Shown here piece by piece: positions 54,324 through 61,343 of a stretch of 64,000 bases of DNA (the first letter of the stretch is position 1; every line of letters begins with the position of its first letter). Location: positions 32,780 to 96,779 of IMG/VR virus record IMGVR_UViG_3300028569_000019; one strand, 5' to 3'. A program made the position numbers and the translations under genes. Below the pieces are notes generated by a model. That model worked only from the letters and a program-made list of their open reading frames with translations, made no database searches and had not been told where the DNA came from. This stretch comes from a virus.

Positions 54324-54701
54324 TTAGTCTTTTTTAAAACGACTTAAATCCAAATTAGGTAGTGGTTTTTCTATATTTAGACTTGCCAATCTTTCATTTT
54401 GAACCACTAATTTGTTGCCACTAACAACCTTACCATCGACAATATCATAGATAAAGAATACAGTTTTGGTAAGTCCTACACGAATAATTCTGCCTGGTTT
54501 ACCATCGACGTATACAACGTCATCTTCTTTATAATCGGAGCCAATAAACATAAACAGCGCAGCTGCAAGTTTTTCTATGCTCGATTTAAACATTAAAATT
54601 ATCAAGCCTGCTAAGAACATCCAGACATATTTGCCTGTCATATCTTGTGCGGTTGATTCCAATACCTGTTGAGATATTACGTGTGCTGTATTTGTGTCCA
54701 T
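54324..54701 (-). CDS. Mini-MscS-like membrane protein
   Basis: 125 residues. One hydrophobic helix (GKYVWMFLAGLIILMFKS), then an amphipathic TM3-like stretch (IEKLAAALFMFIGSDYK), then a beta domain YKEDDVVYVDGKPGRIIRVG, LTKTVFFIYD, NERLASLNIEK that follows the MscS pore-beta domain pattern. The rest of MscS is absent, so it is a miniature single-domain version. It stands 17 nt upstream of the cyclase gene and may be a membrane partner; that link is inferred. Confidence 0.72.
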   Translation of the reverse strand: MDTNTAHVISQQVLESTAQDMTGKYVWMFLAGLIILMFKSSIEKLAAALFMFIGSDYKEDDVVYVDGKPGRIIRVGLTKTVFFIYDIVDGKVVSGNKLVVQNERLASLNIEKPLPNLDLSRFKKD

Positions 54702-54776
54702 AATCGTATTTAGTTTATTAACATATAACGTTAGTTAACAATCCAAAACAATTATATAATAAATATATTTAATAAT

Positions 54777-55742
54777 TTACTTAATCCACTTTTGTTCTTT
54801 TAGTATATCATCGATCAATTCTTTTTCAGAACTGTCCATTTCCTTATCAAATCTCTTTAATACTTCGGTTAATGGATATACTCTATCAGGAGACTCTTTT
54901 TGCTTTTCTTTTAATTCTTGGATTACATCGACTATTTTGACAAGAGGAGATTTAAATTCATTAACTTTGTCTTTTGAAGCAAAGTTAGACATTTCAAATG
55001 CATGTGGAGTTAATGCTTTTACCAAACTTAATAGTCCGGATCCAATCATATTGAATATACTAAATGCTGCACCGGCGGCTGGATGTACTGTTGCTAATAT
55101 TCTAAGTATAACAAATACTATAACGAATACGATAATAGCGGTCAATGCACTGATAAAGAACTTCTTTAAACCCCAAAATACCGCATTTAATCCAAACATA
55201 CCACTCATAGCATCAAGAGTAGCCTTACTTTGATCAGCTTCTTTTGCAATTTCTTTTGCTTTATCAGTCATTTGCCACAATTCATCGTCATACTTTTCTT
55301 TCAAAGCAGACTTTTCTTTTTGTAGTTTGTTGATGATTTCGTCACGTTGTGACAATAACTGATCACCTTTCTTTCTTTCTTCAGCAACTTGACTATTCAA
55401 TAGATCAACGGTAGCTTTAATACGTTTGATTTCATCTATATGAGGTGACCCAACTATAGAAATGACACGTTCATTTAGTGCTTTAGCAGTGTCAACTTGT
55501 ACAGGCGCATTTGTTACTTGACTCAATGAGTGTTGAATACCTATGGATAAAGATGAAGTTTGTACCCGTTTACCTTTTTCTACTTTTTCCAATTCTACCA
55601 TTGTATTATCTACTTTGGCTTCCTGTTTAGCAACCGCATCTTGTGACGTTGTAACTTGCTTTGCTGGTTTAACTTCGGAGGAAATGCAACCAGTTAGTAT
55701 TAGAATCACGATTGTATAATACAGTTGTTTTTTATAGTTCAT
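54777..55742 (-). CDS. Lipoprotein-like coiled-coil protein with transmembrane hairpin
   Basis: 321 residues. The N-terminus has a signal with lipobox ILTGC (Cys19). Then a coiled coil (about 100-185), a hydrophobic block around residues 205-275 with the stretch LTAIIVFVIVFVILRILATV and a second weaker hydrophobic part, and a charged C-terminus (EKELIDDILKEQKWIK). The mixed lipoprotein/multi-pass plan is odd. It leads the minus-strand set with mini-MscS and cyclase. A superinfection-exclusion, lysis or envelope role is possible. Confidence 0.65.
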   Translation of the reverse strand: MNYKKQLYYTIVILILTGCISSEVKPAKQVTTSQDAVAKQEAKVDNTMVELEKVEKGKRVQTSSLSIGIQHSLSQVTNAPVQVDTAKALNERVISIVGSPHIDEIKRIKATVDLLNSQVAEERKKGDQLLSQRDEIINKLQKEKSALKEKYDDELWQMTDKAKEIAKEADQSKATLDAMSGMFGLNAVFWGLKKFFISALTAIIVFVIVFVILRILATVHPAAGAAFSIFNMIGSGLLSLVKALTPHAFEMSNFASKDKVNEFKSPLVKIVDVIQELKEKQKESPDRVYPLTEVLKRFDKEMDSSEKELIDDILKEQKWIK

Positions 55743-55746
55743 ATAA

Positions 55747-55754
55747 TATAAATA
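55747..55754 (-). promoter_or_regulatory. TATTTATA box on minus strand, candidate promoter
   Basis: On the minus strand TATTTATA ends 4 nt before the ATG at 55742. It lies in the 45-nt divergent gap and is followed on the other strand by a similar box. Confidence 0.45.
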
Positions 55755-55776
55755 TTACTTTTTATAATTAAACCAA

Positions 55777-55784
55777 TATTTATC
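55777..55784 (+). promoter_or_regulatory. TATTTATC box, candidate promoter
   Basis: TATTTATC ends 3 nt before the ATG at 55788, divergent from the box at 55747-55754. Confidence 0.4.
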
Positions 55785-55787
55785 AAT

Positions 55788-56390
55788 ATGATTAAATTAG
55801 GTGATTTGATGGACAATCAAGAGTTATGTAGTATGGCTCTTATCCAAAACGTGGTTATAAGCACAAATCTCAAGTATCATCTTGAAAAACAAATACCACT
55901 AAGTGAAAACATTTTTAGAACTTATAGCGATAGTTACTTTGAGTTGTTGGAAGAAGTTCGTACTTTATATTTCCAGAACCAAATTGAATTATGTGATTCG
56001 GACGCTGAATTGGTGGAAAGTGATCTTGGTAAGAAAGAACTCTTCGAAGGTAGAGAAGTTTATTTGGATGCACCTATTGAAGTAGAAGAAGATCTACTAA
56101 TGGAACTTAAGCATAGAGGACGTACCGTTAATTTAAGCAGACCATTTAGAACTCCAGGCGGTCCTAAAAAGTATGCTGTATATGTTAAATCCAAGAATGG
56201 CAAAGTTAAAAAAGTAACATTTGGAGATCCAAATATGAGAAGTAGAGCTAGTAGCAAGGCTCGTCGTAAGAGTTTTGCAGCTAGACACAGATGTAGTCAA
56301 AAGAAAGATCGAACAACCGCTGGATACTGGAGTTGCAGAAGTCATAGAATGAGATCACTAGGCAATAAAGGTAAAGGTAAATACTGGTAA
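55788..56390 (+). CDS. Conserved phage protein with basic Cys/Arg C-terminal motif (DUF5872-like)
   Basis: 200 residues. The C-terminus KKYAVYVKSKNGKVKKVTFG, then DPNMRSRASSKARRKSFAARHRC and YWSCRSHR, is a motif I associate with a family widespread in T4-like aquatic phages, possibly zinc- or nucleic-acid-binding; its function is not known. The N-terminal half is acidic and helical. The stop overlaps the start of the cupin-like gene (taATG). Confidence 0.6.
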   Translation: MIKLGDLMDNQELCSMALIQNVVISTNLKYHLEKQIPLSENIFRTYSDSYFELLEEVRTLYFQNQIELCDSDAELVESDLGKKELFEGREVYLDAPIEVEEDLLMELKHRGRTVNLSRPFRTPGGPKKYAVYVKSKNGKVKKVTFGDPNMRSRASSKARRKSFAARHRCSQKKDRTTAGYWSCRSHRMRSLGNKGKGKYW

Positions 56391-56656
56391 TGAGTCTACC
56401 GTTTATAGAAAACTCACTGGGCAACAATCAGTATATAAGAGAATTTAGTTCTGATGTAGATACGCACGAACTGGAATGGCATATAGATCGTGAAGACAGA
56501 ACAGTTGAAGTTATAGAAAATAACAATTGGCACTTTCAATTAGATAATAATTTACCACAATTGCTTAAAGAAACAATATTTATACCAAAAGAAACATACC
56601 ACCGTGTAATAAAAGGCACGGGCAATCTAAAAGTAAGAATAACAAAACACATATGA
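56390..56656 (+). CDS. Small cupin-fold protein
   Basis: 88 residues. Beta-rich with WHFQLDNNLPQLLKETIF, IPKETYHRVIKGTGNLKVRI, matching the C-terminal half of cupins (Pro-x-x-x-xHRv-x-x-G). Small cupins of unknown role are found in many large phages. Overlaps the next gene start by 4 nt. Confidence 0.6.
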   Translation: MSLPFIENSLGNNQYIREFSSDVDTHELEWHIDREDRTVEVIENNNWHFQLDNNLPQLLKETIFIPKETYHRVIKGTGNLKVRITKHI

Positions 56657-57792
56657 AATTTATTGATTTATTAACCGAAGTTAAAATGTATGAAGCAATG
56701 GGTTTACCACCCGATAGTATAATGACATTGGATCAGTTTGTGAATTCATCAGGTCTAGAAGAAGCTGATATGACCCGTACAATGACTCCGGACGAAATGC
56801 AAGACTACCTCGCAAAAACCGCCGATGGTAAAAAGACAAAATTAGATAAGTACATGATGCCCTATGTACACAGAGGCAATATTGAAATTAAAGATGAAAA
56901 TGATCGTAAGTTTGATTTAGATAAATTGAAAGCAGCGATTATTACTCGTCCTACAAAGTTATTAAAACAAAATGAAAAGATTACCCATAGTGGAGGCGAA
57001 ACCGCACAATATTTCAATATAGGTTTGCCAGCTTTAAAAGGATTAGCAGTAAATGAAAAGACTGGCGATTTTATTGTAGTAGATACGTGTCCTGGCGCAG
57101 GTGCTTGTAAAGTATATTGTTATGCTAAAAAAGGCGGCTATGTACAATGGAAAGAAAGTTCAATGTCTCAAACCAAAGTATTGAACTTTTTGCTAAACGA
57201 TCCACAAGGATTTAAAGCAAAATTAGAATCCGAAATACAAACTGAAGTGGATAAGTTTGCTAAAAAAGGAGCTAAAGTAGTAATTAGATGGCACGATGCT
57301 GGTGATTTTTTCAGTCCAGATTATGTTGATTTAGCTTATAGTGTTGCCAGAAAGTTCCCACAAGTTGATTTTTATGCTTATACAAAAATGGCAGGTGTAG
57401 CAACTGGAAACAAGCCTAATAATTTTAAGATGAATTTTAGTATGGGTGCTACTCAAGATCAAGAAAAACAAATACAACCTAAGAGTACTAAACATTCTAC
57501 AGTAGTTCCAAAACCAATGTTTACCGATTTGATTTTGAAAGATAACAATGGCAAATTGATAAAAGATAAAGACGGTAAGATTCAATTTAAGTCGCCTGAG
57601 GCTATAGATACATTAAAAGATAAATTGTCTGCAAAATATGGCGTTCCTAAAGATAGCATCATTACATACGATGAGATGAAAGTAATTCCAGCTGGAAAAG
57701 AACCAAAGTGGAATGTTATAGTTAAACCAGGCGACGGCGATGAAAGTGCAAACAGAGCGGATGTAGTAGGTACTTGGTTATTAATCCACTAA
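56653..57792 (+). CDS. Gp88-like protein with Cys cluster, possible head-targeted protein
   Basis: 379 residues. The middle has TCPGAGACKVYCYAKKGGY, VIRWHDAGDFFSPDYVDLAY and FPQVDFYAYTKM, the conserved blocks of the phage Gene 88 family, whose function is unknown. The Cys spacing could bind metal or a cluster. The N-terminus MKFIDLLTEVK resembles the T4 capsid-targeting sequence with LxE cleavage, so it may be packaged. It overlaps the cupin gene by 4 nt. Confidence 0.65.
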   Translation: MKFIDLLTEVKMYEAMGLPPDSIMTLDQFVNSSGLEEADMTRTMTPDEMQDYLAKTADGKKTKLDKYMMPYVHRGNIEIKDENDRKFDLDKLKAAIITRPTKLLKQNEKITHSGGETAQYFNIGLPALKGLAVNEKTGDFIVVDTCPGAGACKVYCYAKKGGYVQWKESSMSQTKVLNFLLNDPQGFKAKLESEIQTEVDKFAKKGAKVVIRWHDAGDFFSPDYVDLAYSVARKFPQVDFYAYTKMAGVATGNKPNNFKMNFSMGATQDQEKQIQPKSTKHSTVVPKPMFTDLILKDNNGKLIKDKDGKIQFKSPEAIDTLKDKLSAKYGVPKDSIITYDEMKVIPAGKEPKWNVIVKPGDGDESANRADVVGTWLLIH

Positions 57793-57804
57793 TTTAGTTG
57801 TATT

Positions 57805-57827
57805 ATCTCACGTTTGAGATATTTATA
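57805..57827 (+). promoter_or_regulatory. Hairpin plus TATTTATA box before endonuclease gene
   Basis: ATCTCA-CGTT-TGAGAT hairpin (57805-57820) runs into TATTTATA (57820-57827), which ends 4 nt before the ATG at 57832. Confidence 0.4.
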
Positions 57828-57831
57828 ATTA

Positions 57832-58599
57832 ATGAGTGCTAATGTCAAGAAATATTTGTATCTATTGGTTAAAACCCATTCTGTAACTGGAATGAGATAT
57901 CTTTGTAAGAGAGTTACTACTAGTGATTCCAAAGCTATTTCATACTTAGGATCCGGAACAAGATGGAATAACCATTTAAAAGTCCACGGAAAACATATAA
58001 ATACAGAAATACTTGTTAAATATGATTTAGATAGAATTGAAGAATTTAGTAAGTTGTGTATAGATTATAGTAACAAATTTGATATAGTTAAAAGTGGCGA
58101 TTGGTCAAATTTAATCATTGAAACGGGTAAACCCGGAACTAAAATAGGTATTTATTGTGGTGATAAAGGAACTTTTTTTGGAAAGAAACACACCGAAGAA
58201 ACAAAAGAAAAAATAAGCATTGCGAATCGTGGAGATAATAATGTAATGCGTAGAAATAAGATTGCTTTAGAAAAGATGATTTTGACAAAAAATAAACCGG
58301 AAAATAAAGAAAAACAAAGATTGATTGCAATTGAAGTAAATAGTAGACCCGAAGTAAAAGAAAAGATTAGACAGTCAAAATTAGGATTAAATAATCCATC
58401 TGCAGATAAAAATATTTATACATTAAAAAATAAATTTACTGGAGATACAATCAATGGAACAAGATTTGATCTAATTGAACAAATGAAAAAATTAAATAGT
58501 AACAATCCATCTATTAATATATTAACAAATGGAGACATTGGTTATTTCTTAAAAAAAGACAGAGTTGTAAAAAACGTGAAAGGGTGGACTAAGATATGA
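57832..58599 (+). CDS. Homing endonuclease inserted at the 5' end of the neck gene
   Basis: 255 residues. The N-terminus (KYLYLLVKTHSVTGMRYLC, YLGSGTRWNNHLKVHGKH) looks like a divergent GIY-YIG-type nuclease; the middle carries NUMOD3 repeats (GTFFGKKHTEETKEKISIANR) and the end a NUMOD-type tail (IGYFLKKDRVVKNVKGWTKI). Its first four codons (ATGAGTGCTAAT, MSAN) are identical to the start of the neck gene at 58596, which its own stop overlaps (ATGA). It has thus captured that gene's start and promoter. Confidence 0.72.
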   Translation: MSANVKKYLYLLVKTHSVTGMRYLCKRVTTSDSKAISYLGSGTRWNNHLKVHGKHINTEILVKYDLDRIEEFSKLCIDYSNKFDIVKSGDWSNLIIETGKPGTKIGIYCGDKGTFFGKKHTEETKEKISIANRGDNNVMRRNKIALEKMILTKNKPENKEKQRLIAIEVNSRPEVKEKIRQSKLGLNNPSADKNIYTLKNKFTGDTINGTRFDLIEQMKKLNSNNPSINILTNGDIGYFLKKDRVVKNVKGWTKI

Positions 58600-59888
58600 G
58601 TGCTAATCTTGACTCCGATAGGGTAAGATGGCCTGGAAGTGGTAGCAGTGTTACCCAAGACACTGTGCCATTTGGTTATTACTTAAGCGAAAGTTGCAAC
58701 ACAGTATCTGGCGAAACTACATTTGAAAACGATTGTAGTAGCAGCGCTATGTGGGCAGCGAAACGTTTGGGGTATCCAATCATCGATATAGAAATGATCG
58801 ATGTTAATTTTTACGCTTGTTTTGAAGAATCTGTATTGGAGTATAACCGCGTTGTTAATGAATTTAATATCGTTAATAATATGGTTAATTTACAAGGTTT
58901 ACCTCAAGCCACATACAACAATTTAACTGGATTGGGTGTAAAAAGTACAGGTTTGCCTTTTATAATCCAATTAAGCAAACAATACGGAGCAGAAGCACTT
59001 GTTGGTGGTGAAGTTGAAGTTAAACGCAATTATGTAACTATTAGTGGAAGTATCAATCCATCTGCTACCAATCAGGTGTATGACTTAAATAAACTAATTG
59101 GACAAGACATTGAACATTTAACTGGTTCCAGAATTGAAGTGAAAAGAGTATTTCACCATCGACCACCAGCTATTGCACGTATTTATGATCCATTTAGTAT
59201 GACAGGTATGAGTTACAGCAACGTACTCAGTGAAATGGGATTCAGCGCATATAGTCCCGCTACACAATTCTTGATGACTCCTATATTTGAAGATTTGGAA
59301 CGTGTACAAGCTATCGAATTCAATGATATGGTTCGTAAAAGCGCTTACAGTTTTGAAATTCTAGGCAACAACAAGTTGAGAATATTTCCAATCCCAACCG
59401 ATAATTTTAGAGTGTATATAGATTACATCGTTGAACGTGAACGTGATATTACCAACTTTTACAGCGGATCTCGTTATCAATATATAAGCGACCCAAGCGA
59501 CGTTCCATATGAATATTGTACTTACTGTAAGGTAAATCAGCCTGGTAAACAATGGATCAAAAAGTATTTTTTGGCATTGTGCAAAGAAACATTGGGTCGT
59601 ATTCTTCAAAAATATAGTACCGTACCAATTCCTGGCGGCGAAGTAACTCTTGATGGTGCTGAACTTCGTTCTGAAGCTAAAGAAGAAAAAGATTCATTGC
59701 TTGAAAAACTAAGAGATATGTTGGAAAAGACGCTTCGTGTTAATCAATTGGAAAATAAAGGAAAAGAAAGTGAAGAAATGAATAAGATGTTGTCCCGTGT
59801 ACCTTTACATATTTACATTGGGGTTTGGGCATTTTTACTAATATATATTAATATATGGACAAACATCAATGTGATATCTGTGGTTTAA
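58596..59888 (+). CDS. 13: Neck/head completion protein gp13-like
   Basis: 430 residues. Segments FYACFEESVLEYNRVVNEFN, DPFSMTGMSYSNVLSEMGF and LRIFPIPTDNFRVYIDYIVE, plus WIKKYFLALCKETLGRILQKY near the end, are typical of the T4-like gp13 neck family. The last 28 or so residues (starting PLHIYIGVWAFLLIYINIW) are hydrophobic and read into the following endonuclease gene by 34 nt; the native C-terminus has probably been altered by that insertion. It closes the portal and joins the tail. Confidence 0.75.
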   Translation: MSANLDSDRVRWPGSGSSVTQDTVPFGYYLSESCNTVSGETTFENDCSSSAMWAAKRLGYPIIDIEMIDVNFYACFEESVLEYNRVVNEFNIVNNMVNLQGLPQATYNNLTGLGVKSTGLPFIIQLSKQYGAEALVGGEVEVKRNYVTISGSINPSATNQVYDLNKLIGQDIEHLTGSRIEVKRVFHHRPPAIARIYDPFSMTGMSYSNVLSEMGFSAYSPATQFLMTPIFEDLERVQAIEFNDMVRKSAYSFEILGNNKLRIFPIPTDNFRVYIDYIVERERDITNFYSGSRYQYISDPSDVPYEYCTYCKVNQPGKQWIKKYFLALCKETLGRILQKYSTVPIPGGEVTLDGAELRSEAKEEKDSLLEKLRDMLEKTLRVNQLENKGKESEEMNKMLSRVPLHIYIGVWAFLLIYINIWTNINVISVV

Positions 59889-60748
59889 AATATAAAAGCA
59901 CCAGATCTTTATCAATTCATATAAAATCTTCACATAAAATATCGACTGAAGAATATTATATAAAACATGTTAATATAAATAAAAGTGAGTGTATTTCTTG
60001 TAAATCAAAAACTAGGTTCGTGTCTTTAGTCGACGGATATTCAAAATACTGCAGTATTAAATGTTCGAAAATACATTATTATAGCGATGTGAATAATAGA
60101 ATTTTTGTATCGGAAAAAACAAAAATTGCTATGAAAAATCCCATTGTTAAAGAAAAAATGTCTAAATTTTTTTCGAAAGAAAAGTCAAAGGAAACTTTAG
60201 AAAAAATGAGTATATCTAGTAAAAAAAGATTTGAGGATGAAAATTTTAAAAAAAAGATATATACCAAAGAGAGAAATGAGAAAATCTCGATAGCAAAAAA
60301 GAAATATTGGGATACACATCCAGAAGAGAAAAAGCGTGTTGGTCAGATATGGAAAATATTGAAAGAAGAAGACGAATCCAAATGGAGAGGAAATTTATTA
60401 AGAGCGTCTAGACTGGGGTTTAAAAAAATATTTTCTCCTACAGGAAACACATCGTTGGAGGAAAAATTGTATAAACAGTTGGAGTTAGAAAATATAAAAT
60501 ATATACCACAATATGTTATAGATTATAAAGTGTTCGATGCGTATTTGCCGGATTATAATCTAGTAATTGAGATTGATGGTATATTTTGGCATCCAAAATC
60601 GCTGGGTGAATGTAAATATGAATTTCAAAAAACATCATATTTTAATGATTTGGAAAAAGAAAATTTATTAAAACAAAAAAACATAAAATTGATACGAATT
60701 CGAGAAAATGAATTTCCAGATTCAATCATTAACACTATAAATAAATAA
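59855..60748 (+). CDS. Homing endonuclease with zinc fingers and Vsr/DUF559-like nuclease
   Basis: 297 residues. N-terminal C2H2-like finger (CDICGLKYKSTRSLSIHIKSSH) and a CxxC...C-x4-C ribbon (CISCKSK, KYCSIKC), basic helices, then a nuclease core SLEEKLYKQLELENIKYIPQ, DAYLPDYNLVIEIDGIFWHP and IKLIRIRENEFP. Acidic residues follow the ExD/ExD Vsr-like plan seen in the gene at 31831. It starts inside the gp13 3' end and precedes the gp14-like gene, a free-standing mobile gene in the neck operon. Confidence 0.75.
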   Translation: MDKHQCDICGLKYKSTRSLSIHIKSSHKISTEEYYIKHVNINKSECISCKSKTRFVSLVDGYSKYCSIKCSKIHYYSDVNNRIFVSEKTKIAMKNPIVKEKMSKFFSKEKSKETLEKMSISSKKRFEDENFKKKIYTKERNEKISIAKKKYWDTHPEEKKRVGQIWKILKEEDESKWRGNLLRASRLGFKKIFSPTGNTSLEEKLYKQLELENIKYIPQYVIDYKVFDAYLPDYNLVIEIDGIFWHPKSLGECKYEFQKTSYFNDLEKENLLKQKNIKLIRIRENEFPDSIINTINK

Positions 60749-60756
60749 TATGTATA

Positions 60757-60764
60757 TATTTATA
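60757..60764 (+). promoter_or_regulatory. TATTTATA box, candidate promoter
   Basis: TATTTATA ends 6 nt before the ATG at 60771. Confidence 0.45.
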
Positions 60765-60770
60765 TAATGT

Positions 60771-61340
60771 ATGGCAGCACCTGTATCTCCACAGTATCCA
60801 AAAACCGATCCAAAATTTAAACAATATTGGACATCAACTCGTAAAGACGTTGGTATTTACAATAACAATTATTCGCCTGGAAGATATTTTTCTCCAAGAG
60901 ACATAAACTTCTTGGGAAGTGTTAATTCTGAATTGATAGGTGATATAATTGAATGTGTTGTTCAAGTATTTAAGATTGCTGCTTATGAAACCAATACCAA
61001 TATTTATGGCGAAAGTAGCAGTGATAAAGGTAAAGTTTTCTATTCTGGTATTGATTTGAGTTGCCTTGTTCAACGTGAAGACATTAATACTGAAAATCAA
61101 GGATATGGTCCTGATAGAAAGCAAGATATCGTTTACAGATTCAGAGAACGTGATTGTATTACCACCAATTATTTTCCAGAAATTGGCGACTTGGTTTTGT
61201 ATAATGAACGTTATTACGAAATTGATAATGTTGTTCAAGAACAATTCTTGGGCGGACATCCAGATAAATCTTGGAGCTTAATTGTTAATACACATTACAC
61301 AAGACTAAGTAAGCTTAACCTCGTAGAAAGACAAACATAA
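60771..61340 (+). CDS. 14: Neck protein gp14-like
   Basis: 189 residues. INFLGSVNSELIGDIIECVV, YETNTNIYGESSSDKGKVFY, then LVQREDINTENQGYGPDRK and YFPEIGDLVLYNERYYEID follow the gp14 neck pattern of T4-like phages. It joins gp13 to close the head and binds the tail. The order gp13-gp14-gp15 is kept, except for the inserted endonuclease before it. Confidence 0.72.
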   Translation: MAAPVSPQYPKTDPKFKQYWTSTRKDVGIYNNNYSPGRYFSPRDINFLGSVNSELIGDIIECVVQVFKIAAYETNTNIYGESSSDKGKVFYSGIDLSCLVQREDINTENQGYGPDRKQDIVYRFRERDCITTNYFPEIGDLVLYNERYYEIDNVVQEQFLGGHPDKSWSLIVNTHYTRLSKLNLVERQT

Positions 61341-61343
61341 TTT

